Below are positions 11,001 to 23,400 of a stretch of DNA of 64,000 nt, piece after piece. Position 1 is the first letter of the stretch, and each line of letters starts with the position of its first letter. The stretch lies in NCBI GenBank assembly GCA_039545275.1, contig BCHS01000001.1:255579-319578 (forward strand), written 5' to 3'. This DNA is from Pseudomicrostroma phylloplanum. Taxonomy: Eukaryota; Basidiomycota; Exobasidiomycetes; Microstromatales. A program made the position numbers and the translations under genes. The notes under the pieces were generated by a model. The model had not been told where the DNA came from, searched no databases, and worked only from the letters and a program-made list of their open reading frames with translations.

Positions 11001-12723
11001 TTCAGTGCCGGAATGTTGGCCTTTTCATTGATCGTCTGGGTCTCAACACCACCGCCCTTCTGGGGATACTCCCAGGTGAATGATCCGTCATCTGCGAGGA
11101 TTCCGGTTCGCTGGTAGACGTTGCGAGCTCGCACATAAGGAGTCATCTGCAAGGCAGTCAGGCGGAGCTGCTTGGCAACGACTTCTCGCTGGTAGGTGAG
11201 ATCGGGTGAGTCCTTGTCGTTATCGCCAGCATCGATCCACTCCTTTGTCAAATCCTCGTACTCCTTTCCGAGGCCCATGTACTGCTCCCACATCTGCTTG
11301 ACCTTTTCGGTGTCGTTCTGGTCATCGTTCTCGCTTGGGTCAGGCTCCACGTAGTCCCAGTCCCAGTCCATGTTACCGCCCATTCCGACACGGAGCTTCT
11401 CGGCGCTAACATAGTCAGTCAGTTCGCTCGCCTTGGAAGAGAACTTGATCTTGTCTCGAACGACGGGGTCAAGCATGGGCTGCAGGACTTGCCAAATACC
11501 CTTGAAAATCCAGGGTGCGCCGTGCACGTAGATCCTCTGAAGGGACTCTGGGTAGTAGGCTTCAAGACACTTGAGAAGGAACAAGACACATTGCCAGTCC
11601 TGTGCAGAAGGGAAAGAGAAACAAAGATTTGTCAGCCTGAATTCGAGCCCCGTATTCTGCGTACTGGACTCACCATATTCTTCAGACCGAACCCATTCAT
11701 GTCGAAGATGACAACTGCCTTTTCGTAGGGAGGAGTCGTGAGCTGTCGAGCATTCTCCATGGCAAGCAGAACGAATTGCTGCAGCACCTCGTGCTTCTGG
11801 GCATTGGTAAAGTGCCTAGCTACGTGAATAAAGTATACGGGGTACTCTCCGGGAGCTTCCGAGTTTCCCTTGATGTAGGAGATACCTCGCCTGAACTGGT
11901 TCAAGAAGCCTGGTACGTCCTTGAGACCCTCTTCACCCTTCCGGATGATTCCTTCAACGTCCATATCGAAACGGAATTTCAGAGCGGCGGCCATCATGGC
12001 AAGAGCTCGATCGATGTCCCACTGCGGGTAAGGTGAGATCAATGGAGCGATCACAATTGGGTCAGCGGTGCTGTCGGTCTCAGTCCCACTTCACGAGCGC
12101 ATCTACACACCTTTCGCGCACGCAAGAAACGGAGCATCGAAGCGTCTGGGTGATCATGCTGGGGAGTGAGAGTGGAGGAGAGGTTGTGTTCGATGCTGTC
12201 AGTCTCAGACCATCCAGAACGTTTGGCGACCCTGCACTGCCAAGCTACTGACCTTGCAGAACTCCCATACACCCCTCTTGAGGTAAGGTCCACCATACTT
12301 TTCGAGGAACTGGTTCATCTCCTTCATCTCCTCTTGCTTCTTTGCCTCTTCCTTGGCTGCGTCGCCCTTTGGTGTATCCTTCTGTGCCTGCTTGTCATCC
12401 TTGACGGGAACAGGCTTGCCTGCTCCAGCGGCCTTTGTGGGACCACCCTTCTTCTCTAGGTCCTCTGAGACTTCCTTGTTCTTCTCTGTCAGCTCAAAGA
12501 ACTTCTTGTAGAAGTCCCGGAGAGCCTTCTGCTGTGAGGCATCGAGATTGCCTGTTTGTCGAGGTAGAGTCGGGCAGGTGCGCGAAAGATCAGTCTATGT
12601 GCGATGAGAAGGACTCGTCGCTATGCAGCAAAGCATATCGCCCTCATTGCATGGTATCAAGCAAAACTCACCTCGGAACCCCGGCAGCACCTCGTTGCCA
12701 TCGATGTCCTTCTTGGTAGACAT
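8048..12723 (-). CDS. Csr1-type Sec14/CRAL-TRIO protein fused to an Iml2/TTC39 domain
   Basis: Five exons: 12723-12672, 12551-12253, 12158-12111, 12021-11674 and 11599-8048, giving 1432 residues. Residues 95-135 form a CRAL-TRIO N-terminal segment ending MLRFLRARK. Residues 165-345 form the CRAL-TRIO lipid-binding lobe (IFDMNGFGLKNM, AYYPESLQRIYVHGAPWIF, LDPVVRDKIKF), closest in character to yeast Csr1/Sfh2. A Csr1-like tail follows (LTALQMTPYVRARNVYQRTG). Residues 450-700 are a disordered linker with EP repeats and a poly-Glu run. Residues 715-1315 match the Iml2/TTC39 family (REAMSLFLNSRMREAEEL, GNGLCSLVLSLLPKQALKV, FLYFSARLYAAQ). The end is Ser-rich. Sec14 proteins exchange phospholipids; Iml2 is linked to lipid droplets and clearance of protein inclusions. 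The combination suggests a lipid-transfer adaptor, which is inference. Both domains sit in one uninterrupted exon. Confidence 0.85.
10590..10715 (-). repeat. simple-sequence tract coding for EP repeats and poly-Glu
   Basis: Within the linker of the fusion gene, the coding strand reads Glu-Pro four times, then a Ser/Glu stretch, then a run of about 15 Glu codons (GAG/GAA). This is a hypervariable, acidic, disordered spacer between the Sec14 and TTC39 parts. Confidence 0.85.
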
Positions 12724-14271
12724 CGTGCTGGTGTGGGCTGGCGTATGTCGGGCTGACCCTCAAGTGGTATGGTGTGACAGGCGCAAGCGGTGTGCAGCCG
12801 TTTGTGAGCGTAGAGATGGGCGGGTAGATATGAGCTGCTGATGTGGGGTATCAAGGGAGAGCGGTGATGGGGTGCTCTGTAAGGATGTCCTTGCTGGGTG
12901 CCTCTCTTCCCGCTGAACTGAATGCAATGATTAAGGTGGTGGGAAAAGGGTAGTAGGTAGAGGGGCGGGTGAAAAGGATATATGGATGGATGGGCAAGAA
13001 TGAGCCTAACGGTGTGGGGGAGAGGTGGTGGGGCAAGGTCGGTTGAAGATAGGTAGCTTAAGCGGCGATGGGTTCTACGGACTGAGACACCTGGCTGCCG
13101 TGCGTCGGCTTGGTGTACTCTGCCTGTTCTGGACACTGCAGCTGCAGGTGAACGTGAGAGAGGATGTCCAAGGCAGAGGAGAACAGCCAAGGGGGGCCGA
13201 CGTCGGACACCATCGGAGTGACGCCCAGCAGGCTGGGGCAGCAGCGGGGTACGGAACGGCAGCAGGCGCAGGAACACAGGCACCACGCCAGAGCAACCTC
13301 CTCGCCTTGCCCTTGGACCGGGCGCAGACGACGTCGGCGGAGTGTAGAAGCTCAAGCAGAAGACTGACCCAGTGCTGCCCCCTCTCTCAACCCAGGTGTT
13401 CGATGACGCGGGGGGCGGGGGCCAAGGCGAAACAGCGTAGCCCGGACAATCGACGGTTGCGGGGAACAGCTCTGAGGCAGTCGAGGCAGGCGAAGCACCT
13501 CCTCCCTGACATCCCCCACCCCCGCATCTCGCCTCGACTCGCTTCCTTGCGCTCCGCTCTTTCGAGGACTGGACATCAAAGAGGCAGACATGTGAAATCG
13601 AAGGAGAGATTGGGGAATCCCACTGCACAAGCTCTCAGAGGCCCCGGCTCAACCCAGTCAGTCTGGCCCGGGCCTGCTAGCTATCTTCCCAAGGCTCAAT
13701 GCTGATGATCATTCCGCACTTCTGGTCATCCGGCCCTCCCGCTGAGATCCCTCGTGGGGCCCCGATGAGCTTCGCAACTGCTGTTGCATAGTTGCTGTAA
13801 AACTCACAGCCAGTCGCGCAAGATTCTACACTGTGTGTAAGCCAAGCCTCTATCGCACCGGTGGCTGTCAGACGCTACAATGTGTGCACCGGGTAAATGT
13901 AGTAGCTGAGGGCATCGCTCAGTGGGTCACGGACATGGTGAGGAATGTCATCTGGTATTCCGGCAAAGCAACGGCTGACGAGGCTGTGAGTAGAGCTGGC
14001 ACTTGTTATTGACAAGAGGGTCGGATCGTCCAGCGAGTGTGCGTTAGTGTGCGTGAGGGCTTCGGGCGTGGGTGCGCGTACGCGGCAGCTGGCGGAGGAG
14101 GCAGCCAACCAAACGGAAAGGGAGACGGAGTTCGAATCGAGAAGGAAGGACGCTCGGCTCCTCAAAAATTTCGACCATCACTGCCATTATCCGTCTTCCC
14201 GCCTCATCATCACCATCATCACCCTCTTCTGATCTGTCTACAACGGTCTTGCTGGCCCACATTTGAGCTCG
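12724..14271. other. 1.5-kb divergent upstream region
   Basis: This region separates the start codons of the Sec14-TTC39 gene (-) and ENP2 (+) and should hold both promoters. Open frames of 226 codons (+, 13025-13705) and 323 codons (-, 12657-13628) begin at GTG, overlap each other and resemble nothing, so I do not call them. The stretch upstream of each gene is pyrimidine-rich on its coding strand, a common fungal promoter feature. Confidence 0.5.
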
Positions 14272-17120
14272 ATGTCACTGGCAGAGCCGGCAAGGGTATA
14301 CGCCCTCTCTGGCGCAGGAGCTCCAAGCGACTCAGCCTCCGCCAATACATCTTCCCTCCCTGACATCCTCCGCCGCCACGGACGTTCGAACAAGCGTACA
14401 AAACGCAAGGCTACATCCAAGTCCTCCGCCTCGATCAATGCGCAGCTCGATCGGATAGAGCTAATCCAAGATTATGAGTTCCCCGAGGCTTCCAACAAGA
14501 TCAAGAGCACTAGGGATGGCAGTAGTCTTGTTGCGACTGGAACATATAAGCCTCATATCAGGGTGTGGGAGCTCGATCAATTGAGCTTGAAATTCGAGAG
14601 ACATACAAATAGCGAGAACATAGACTTCGTAGTGAGTGTTTGCGTGGCCACGTACGACGAGGGAAACAAGACATGATTCGACGGGACGGCGACACTCCAG
14701 TGATGAGCGAACACAACAAACCTTTATCTACATTATCTGCAATCTCGCCTTCGGGCGAGACGCTGATGACATACCTGCTCTGAGGACCTCGAGGCTCGAT
14801 TCGGCGTGTGTGATGAGACCCACAGATCTTTGCAATTGCTGACCTGTACCTGACCATTGATTCCGTGTAGCTACTGTCCGATGACTGGACAAAGCAACTC
14901 CATCTTCAGACAGACAGGACGCTCGAGCTGCACGCTCAAGGGGGTCATCACACTCGAGTCCGGATACCCAAGTTCGGAAGGGCACTAGCATACCACTTTC
15001 CTTCTGCTGAAGCTCTAGTGGGGGCGGCAGGAAGCGAAGTGTATCGCCTGAACCTAGACTACGGAAGATTCATGGCTCCCTACCAACTAGGTCAGGGGAC
15101 TGGGCAGGGTGAGGTCACTGGCTGCAATGCTGTGGACGTCAATCCTGCTCATGGCCTGCTAGCTTTCGGCACGGAGGGCGCCGGTGTGGTGGAGCTGTGG
15201 GATCAGAGGGCCAGGCGGAGAGCAGGAGCTTTGAGCATCACCACGCCGGTGGTCATGGACGCCGCTCTCTCAGCAGCGAGGCGCGGATTGCCGGGACTGA
15301 TTCTGCCCGGAGAGGATGCGAATGAGGCAGCAGTGACAAATGCAATGAGTGGGCTCAGCGTTTCAGCATTGAGCTCAGCGCAGGATGGCCTAAATCTGGC
15401 GGTGGGTACCTCGACTGGTCACGTCCTCCTCTACGACTTGCGGATGGACCGGCCCTACACCACAAAGGACCAAGGATTCAGCTTGCCGATTAAGAGTCTG
15501 TCATGGCCAGGAGACGCACCACCTGCTACCAACTTCTCGACGAGCTCATCGCAGGCTCACCGAGCTGCATCTTCCGAAGCTCGCGATACAGTCCTGTCTG
15601 CCGACTCCAAGGGCATCAAGGTCTGGTCGAAGACAGATCCGACATCCAATCTGGTATCGATCTCCCCTCAATCAGGTTGCGACTTGAACGATGTTCATCA
15701 CCTGCCAGGCTCGGGTCTACTCTTCGCAGCTGTAGAGGGAACACAATGCGCTGCTTGGTACGTCCCTACACTAGGCCCAGCACCAAAGTGGTGTTCCTTC
15801 CTGGATCGTGTCACGGACGAGATCGACGAGGAGCAAATGTCCGGCGGCAAGCGCGGTGTCTACGAAGACTTCAAGTTCCTGGACCGGCCCGAGTTGGACA
15901 GGCTCAACATGTCCCACCTCATCGGCAGCAATGTCCTGCGTCCTTATATGCACGGATACTTCGTTGCGCTTCCGCTCTACGAGCGTGCACGTTTGCTCGC
16001 TAACCCTTCATCGTTCGAGGATGCTCGAGAGAAGGCCATCAAGGCCAAGCTGGAGAAGAAGGCTGAGTCGAGGATCAGAAGCAGCGGAGCCAAGAAGGCC
16101 CTCGAGGGCTTCAATGCCAAGGTCCAAGTCAACAAGGACCTGGCAGAGAAGGCTGCACGGGAGCAGGACAGGGAAGAGCAGAGGCAGTTGGCTCTGGCTG
16201 CTACTGCTGCTGAAGCTGGCGATGGAACGGCTGCAGCAGAGGCAGCACCCAGGACCAAGAAGCCCAGCAAGGCATCTCTGTTGGGCGATGATCGATTCAA
16301 GGAGCTGTTCACCAACCCAGAGTTCCAGGTTGATCAGACTTCGCGCGAGTACGCCCTGCTCAACCCAAGCTCGGCTGCCGTTACCTCTGCAAGGAACAAT
16401 CCTGCCAGCAAGAGGCGCACGGCCGTCGAGGAGGAAGAGGACGAAAGCGATCGAGAGTCATTGGACCCTGATCAGGAGGAGGACCGAGAGCGTGAGCAAG
16501 AGCTCCAGCGCAGGGAGCAGCCCGAGGCGGAGAGCGATTCAGACGAGGGAGACCTCTCGCAGTACGATCCGCGCAACCACGCTCCTGGCACCAAGAGGCG
16601 ACATCTCGAGAAGGCGGCCAAGCTGCAAGCCCAGGCGAGGAAGAAGGGACGCGGTGCTAGACTGGTGGACGGAGATGACGACGACGACGATCTGGACGAA
16701 CCGCGCGGTCGAGGAGGGGCCAAGGCGCCGAGTACCTTCGAGGGCAGAATCAAAGCTGCAGACCGAGCCGCCCGCCGTCGCGATGGCGGCGAAGCTCCTT
16801 CCTCTTCTAAGAAGAAGCGCCAGTCTACTTCTCGCGGCGGCGCTGATGAGGACGGCGACGATGCTGGTGGTGCGCACAGCATGACCTTCATCCCTTCTTC
16901 GGCCCCCGATGAGGACTCTGCGGCAGCAGGTGGCCACGACTACACGCACCAGGACGCGAAGCGCGCTGAGCGTCAGAAGCGGGAGCGGTCCTTTGGCGCT
17001 GGGCTCAGCAAGGGCAGTGAGGCAATGGACCTCGAATCTCTAGGCGAGGAGGACCGTAGTGGGAGGAAGAAGAGGAGAGATGTGAGCAGGAGCGCTAGTA
17101 AGAATGTCATGAGGAGATGA
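14272..17120 (+). CDS. ENP2: nucleolar ribosome-biogenesis protein Enp2/NOL10
   Basis: Two exons, 14272-14631 and 14871-17120, phase 0, giving 869 residues (yeast Enp2 is about 700). The join restores the conserved run DFV|LLSDDWTKQLHLQ. Enp2/NOL10 is a WD40-repeat protein of the small-subunit processome, acting in 18S rRNA maturation in the nucleolus. Visible signatures: IELIQDYEFP and TGTYKPHIRVWELDQLSLKF at the start; IPKFGRALAYHFPSAE; the Enp2 block RPELDRLNMSHLIGSNVLRP near residue 455; a NUC153-type motif DDRFKELFTNPEF followed by EYALLNPS near 590-620; and a highly charged Lys/Arg/Asp/Glu tail. The ATG at 14272 is the first real ATG in frame. The 239-nt intron is long for this window but holds no further conserved exon. 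Confidence 0.94.
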
Positions 17121-17411
17121 GTCGAAGGAAGCATCTCCTTCCCCGTGCAGATGATTTGTTTTGCACCATTTGTACTTTTACTCGGAAGGTGTGAATGATT
17201 TCCCCCTTCGCACACGTATTCGTATGAGAGATGTTATTGTGAATGAACAGGAACAACATTGGGCACAGGCCGGGGCGGTATATGTACGGTAAGACCAGGT
17301 AAGGTATGAACGGAAGAGGGACAGAAACAGAACCACACGTGGAAGCGATAATGCCGCAAACGACCACAACAGGCCAGCTCTAACCTTCTAGCGCTCAGCT
17401 CCTTCGCCACT
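17121..17411. other. convergent spacer between ENP2 and the KDM5 gene
   Basis: This 291-bp spacer lies between two stop codons on opposite strands. It is AT-richer than its surroundings and must carry both polyadenylation regions. No gene was seen. Confidence 0.55.
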
Positions 17412-20400
17412 TCATTGAGCTAGAATGCGGTCCACCATCTTCTCCAGCTCGGCCTCGTCAGCATCGGGCTTCATTCGCTTGGCCATCTGCCGGTAGACCT
17501 CTCGGGCATCACCGCCTGCTTCCGCGGCAATACCAGGGGGTAGTACGGGTGGCGTGGGCGAAGCAGAGGAGCCTGCTACAGGGGCGACGGCGGCGGCTGC
17601 CGGTGCCGTTGCCGATTTTGTTGCAGGTGGAGCCGGGACACTAGGCGCCCTCTGGAGCGAAGGCTGAGGAGGAACCGGGTGAGGAGCAGGAGGGATACTG
17701 CCGGTGTGGGCAGCGTTGCCGTCTCTTTTCGGGACAGGAGCAGCAGGCGCTGGGGCCGCGACCGCTGGACGAGACTGTACCGTCTGAGCAGGGGAGGGTC
17801 GGACCTCTGCACTCGGTGCGGGCATAGCAGGGCGGGCTGTCGGTCGAGGGCCAGGTGCGGGCTGACTGACTGCCACGGCCGGACTGCGAGGCGCTTGTGG
17901 GCCTTCCGAGGGGACCCTGGGGTACATTGGCTGAGGAGGGTAGGGCTCGTGGTAGCCCTCGTCATAGCCAGGAGGCGGGCCGGCTCGAGTAGGACCAGGA
18001 GCATGAAGAGGAAGCGAAGTACGAGGTGACTGATGCGGGTGGCTGCCATCGGATGGTCGCGCACGCTTGTGAGACGAGGCGGGCGATCCTGATGGGAGAC
18101 TCGAGGGCGCAGGCGACCTAGGATCGCTCATCGGCGGCGGCGGGGGCAAGCTTGGGTCTGGCAAGCGCATAGCGGGAGACGGCGATGTATAGCCAAAGTA
18201 TGGCTCATGCCACGGATCAGGGGAGCGGTGCGTCTTGTGCATGCTGCCATAGGTCGAAGGCGCATGCCTTGTGGCCCAGGTGGGCTGAGCGTATGGCTGC
18301 CTTCCAGGAGGTGGTGCAACAGGTCCAGGGCCTCCTCGATGGACTGGAGCAGGATGGCCGAAGCCCATGCCGGGAGGTCGGAGAATACCAGCAGCAAGGT
18401 CTTGTTGAAGCTGTCTTGCCTTGGCACTCCTGATCAGGATAGAGCCGTCAGGGTCGTTAGGCGCCAACTGGATCGTGGGACCCAAGTCGAGCTCGGCAGC
18501 CGGGTTGTCTGGGTCGTATCTCGGGAAGACCAGAGTGTGTCCGTTCCAACCAACCGCGTATCGATTAATCATCGCATCGCTGACTCCACGAGCGCGCAGA
18601 TTAGCCATACCCGCTTGGTACCTCTCCTCGTCCGTCTCTGCAGCGTGCATGCGAGCAGTAGCCGCTCCGATCCGGCCTTGTTGCTTGGATCCGCTTTGAG
18701 GCTGCTGTATGGGGGCAGAATGGCCTGGCTGCTGATGGGGACTTGAGTGGGCTGGCTGCTTAGAAGTGGGACGAGCTTTCTGACGAGAATCCGGAGACTG
18801 CTGCGTATGAGGAGGAGAACTGTGTTCGGCGTAGCCGCTAGCGACCTGCGCTGTCGGACGAGCAACAACAGACGCCTGCCTCATCGAAGCGGAATGTACA
18901 GAGTGGTCTGCAGCATCATCGTCGTCCTCGCCGAGAACGATAGGACTGTCCTTTGCGCCAGCTCGGGAAAAGGTTTTGACTGGCATGTCTGCAGGTATAG
19001 TGCTCGGTCCGGCTTGCGGAACTGGAGCAGCGTTCCCGACTCCGTCGTGAACACGAATTCGCTTCGCCTGCTCCGGACCACTCGGCTCTGCATGGATGGC
19101 AGGATAGAAGCTGTCCAGGTGGAGAACAATCCTCTTCTCAGGCGGTACGCTCCAGGTCTGGATCTTGCTGATGGGCCTACGCGTAGACCGCAGGGATGAG
19201 CGCACATCCAGCCACTTGTCCGGGTCGGTAACACCCATCTCCCTGACCTTGACCTCTGCGTGTGGGTACTTCTTCTCCGTCTTGGTACAGCACATGGGGC
19301 AGTGCCACTTCTGCTCTTCGAAGTTGGGTGGAATGTGTACACAGGCATTGTGGAACCACAGCATGCATCTGTCGCAGCAGATCATGTCACCAGTCTCTTT
19401 GCGGTGACAGAGGCAATAGATGCGCTCCCCTTGCACAGGGACCCAAATGCCCACCTCCTCTCGGAAGACGAATTTGGCTCGTTTGCCGCGCTTGCGCTTC
19501 ATATCAGGACCGCTTGGAGCGGATGCCTGGGCATGGCCGCCAGGTCCTTCACTTCCCGATGCGAGGCCAAGCCCCCCTTCGTCAGGCTGCATCGAGTCAA
19601 GCATGCTGACATCACCGCTCTGATCAACAAAGCTTGAGTCCTGTATGGCGGCAGGGGTTGCTCCAGGTGCTGAAGGGGCACCTGAGAACGAGCGCGAGCC
19701 ACTCGCAGCTCCGGTGTGTCTTCCTCTGATCGGCTTACCAGAACTGTCTAGGCCCGCAGCAGAGAAGAGTGCAAGCACGCAGCGATTGATGGGCGAGACG
19801 CCTGAGCCAGCGTCAAAGTCGACGGGACTGATGCAGAGTCCGTGAAGGACCTCACGATGACCTTTGTGATCTTCTTTCTTGAGCAAGACATCGTCCAGCA
19901 AGGTTCTGACGGCCTCGTAGTGCTCTTTCGCCTTTTTGAAAGCACCTTCGAGACGCTCGTACTCGGATGGCAAGAAGCGCAGCATGTCTATAGCGTACTT
20001 GGGCTGGAACAGATCGGCTAGGAACTTCAAGATGGTGGCATGACGGGAGCGTAAAAAGCGCGGAAGACCCGAGGGTCGGCATAGAGCGCACTTCCACTTC
20101 GCCTGAGCGTTGGCCGACAGAGGCGTTCGGTAGCTCCTGAGGTCTTCGTCGCCGTCGTCCTTCTCGTCTGGGTTGACGGGTCTAGCGCAGCGGTCGTGGA
20201 AGTGGATTTTGCATTTTTGACACTGCAAAAGGCGCCCGGTATGCTTGTCCCAGGGTACAGTCGCAATTCCGCAAAAGCATAAGTCTTTCGTAACGAGAGC
20301 GCTTTGAGTGTCGCCTTTCAGTTGGCTCACTGCCAAAGACCCGCCCTGTGTCGCTCGACGAACAAAGTCATTGACCGCTTCTTGTACCTGCTTGCCAGAG

Positions 20401-23400
20401 AGAACTTCGTCGTACTCTTGGAAGACGTTGACCACAGCTTCGAGCATGTCTGATCGCCATTCGTCGTGGAGGTCGACATCGCGCTGCAGCTGAGTTGCCT
20501 CTTCAATGTCGAGCTTGTGGTTGTGAACGGCACGAAGAACCTTGCGAGCGTCACTGAGCTCAGCATCTTTGCCTTGTTGGTGATCAGTATCGTCTCGTAT
20601 CGACGTGATTGTTCTCAGACAGTCCTTGGCAGCCTTGAGCAGGTCCTCGAGCTCGGCATGCATCTCCGGCACGACGGGCACCGAGTCCTCTGTTGAGGTC
20701 AGTCGCTCCAATCGCTCAAGCGTACGCTCGCTGTCGCCAGAGAGGATGGCGTCGGCTTCTTTCTTCCATTCGTCTCCCTTGGTCAGCCGATCTTGCAAGC
20801 CAGCGTAGTAATGATGACTCGTAGGTAGGCCAGTACCGGCGAACTCCTTCAAGAATTCTTGTACTTCTTGATAGTTGATGTGATTGTCCCAAATCCCATC
20901 AAGCTCTTCGATCCACTTGCGTCTCAGCGAATACTGCTTCAGGGAGTTGTACTGCTCGACATCCACGTTGAGGCCTTCGCAGCTTACGAGCACACTTTCG
21001 CACTCTGCCAGTGAGGGTTCACCGCCGTCTTCAATGCGTTTTAGCATCGCACCACAGTTGTACTGAGTATTCTGAACCATGACCACGGCCTCCCGCAAGG
21101 CCTGAATTTCGGGAGCGTCAAAAGGCATGCTGTCGGCCTCAGCCAAGAGGTGTGTGAGGTCTTCAACGCTTGGCAGCTCTGTACGGGCGCTATCATCGAC
21201 GCCGGCTGTTTCCTGTCGAGGGGTGGGACTCAAGCTTGTAACGGCAGATCGACGTTTGCGTCCGACGTTGCCCGTTGGACGTCCACCATAGCGCTTGGGC
21301 ATCAGCTTCGTAGCATCTTGCACCCAGTCGTTTGCAACAGCCACGAATTCCCTCAGCTGTTCAACCTCTGCCACCTGAGTACCCAGTCGTTCGCCCTCTT
21401 GCAGCAGACTACGCAAGCTGCGCAGGGGAGGTCGAGCATGTGCAAGGAGAATCTTGCGGAAGCGCTTCTGCCACTGAGCAGGATGCTCAGCTCGATCGCT
21501 GATCTTTTCGAGTGACCCTTGAAGCTGCTCGTCCGAGAATCGCATTCGCAAGGTCCATTGCCCAGGATTATCGCCTTTGCAGACTTCGAAGCCGTGCTCA
21601 AGGCAAGCGACGCCGGTAACGTTTGGTGAGACAATTTGGGCAAGGTAGCAAAAGCAGTTGCAATGAGAGCACTGATACTCGCTCTCTTCTGCCCGATCTC
21701 TTTCCTCGACGACTTCTTGAAGGCCCGAGACTGTGTCACGCAGAGCATTGCGAAGTCTGAGCTCACGCTCGACCATCTCCTTCATGGGCTCCTGGAGCCA
21801 TATCGACGTCTCGAGGGAAGTGTTGTGCTGCGAGGCCGTGATGAGAAGCTCATCGTGCGAGAAGACAGGTGGCCGGGCAAAGCTTTGGTATCGCAATACA
21901 GCCTCTAAATCAAACTTGATCCAATCGGGCAGAGCGAAATTGACCGCTTCGTTGAGGTTGAAGCCATGGTTGAAGCCAGAGTGATACGCCTTGGGGTAGG
22001 TGATCACGAACTCGTTTGCCCTCTGATCGCAGGCATAGACTTTGACGCCTTCCTTGCTGAGCTTCTGAGGGCTCATCATCGTTACAAGCTGGAACAGCAA
22101 GTCAGGCGATGTCTCAAAGAGATCTGGAGCTACTCGGCGCATAGCCTCCTCGAACTTGTTTGCGTCTCCGCCAGGAATGCCGTACCAAGTCTTGGTGTCT
22201 CCCCAATGCTGGTAGTTGATCGAGTACGTGTAGTGATCCTCGTTATGCCAACAGAAGGTTGAGAACATCATACCGACGTACAACCACGGCACTGTCATGC
22301 CTGAGATGTCGGACTTGATGTAGCGCAGCAAAGAGTTTGGCAGTATGGGCAAGTTGTTGAGGTTCCATCCATCGCGAGCATAGGAGCTCAGCGGGTGTGT
22401 CTCAAGAGTGGGTGAAGCGCTTCCGTGAGTCGTTGAGTGAACATCTGCGCCATATTCGACCTCGACGGTCTCATCTGAGCTTTCAACTAGACGCCAGAAC
22501 TCTCGCTCAACATCGTCTTCAGAGACGCGCAGGTCGGTACCAGCGATTGCACGACACACACCGTTATCGGCGTGTGCAACGCCGGGTCGTGCGCCTCCCA
22601 TGGTGATGTCGCCGTCAAAATTTGTTTGGCCTACAGCGATCTGAGCACCGTTGCCGAGTTGCTTACCATCCCAGATGGCATCGGGATGCTCCCTGAACCA
22701 GCTTCTGCGGAAGGCATCGCTTCGCTTCCAGAAGCTGTCCAGGCTGTGAGTCTCGCCGTCGTCAAACCCATAATCGTTGCCGGTGCCGACCAGGCAAGGA
22801 GGGCAGAACCACTGCGACTTCGGGATGGTCGCCAGAGGAGGATCGAGACAGTACATGTGATAGCCGCGATTGCACTCGTCGCAGAGCAACATTGCCATGC
22901 CGTTGTCGCCGCGGAGGCAGATCTCGCACATCTGTTCCTCCGCGCCATTGACGGTGATCAGATCATCAGGATCAATATCTGAGTCCTGCCTGGTATGCCG
23001 ACGACTCCTTCCACTTGCTCCGCGCTTGTTGGTCGTCTGTGTGTCCGCTCGTTTCCTAGAGCTACGTCTCTTGGAGCCTCTCTCCGCATCAGCTTGTGCT
23101 AGAGCTACCTCTTCCGGAGTCATTCCGGCGGCAAGCAATTCCTTTGTCAGGTCGGCAGTAGTTTTGCCATCATCACCAGCAGGCGTGCCTGTACTCTGCC
23201 TGCGTTGGTCACCTGGTGAACCGTTCGTACCTTTCGCCTGGTCACGAGCGCGAGCAAGAAAGGCTTCAAAGGGCAAGATGATCTTGGCATATGCGGCCTT
23301 GACCTGTGGTGCAATGTGAGCAGCTAGACTTTCTGCGTAGCCCAGGGTTTTGGCGAGCTCAGCCCAGCGTCTTCCCCTACTGACGACGTCATACCCTCCA

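Noticed and set aside
8918..11083. A 721-codon open frame on the plus strand, antisense to the Sec14-TTC39 gene.
   Set aside because: The opposite strand carries a clear family match over the same bases. The antisense product is a Leu/Val/Ser/Arg-biased translation with no recognisable motif, as expected from codon bias.
12657..13628. A 323-codon minus-strand frame upstream of and overlapping the first Sec14-TTC39 exon.
   Set aside because: It begins at GTG, overlaps the first coding exon in another frame, and reads as pyrimidine-rich promoter sequence (Ser, Pro, Leu).
13025..13705. A 226-codon plus-strand frame in the divergent region before ENP2.
   Set aside because: It begins at GTG, shows no family match, and overlaps another open frame on the opposite strand.
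14128..14142. A TTCGAATC stretch resembling a tRNA B box.
   Set aside because: No A box, cloverleaf or acceptor stem could be found around it.
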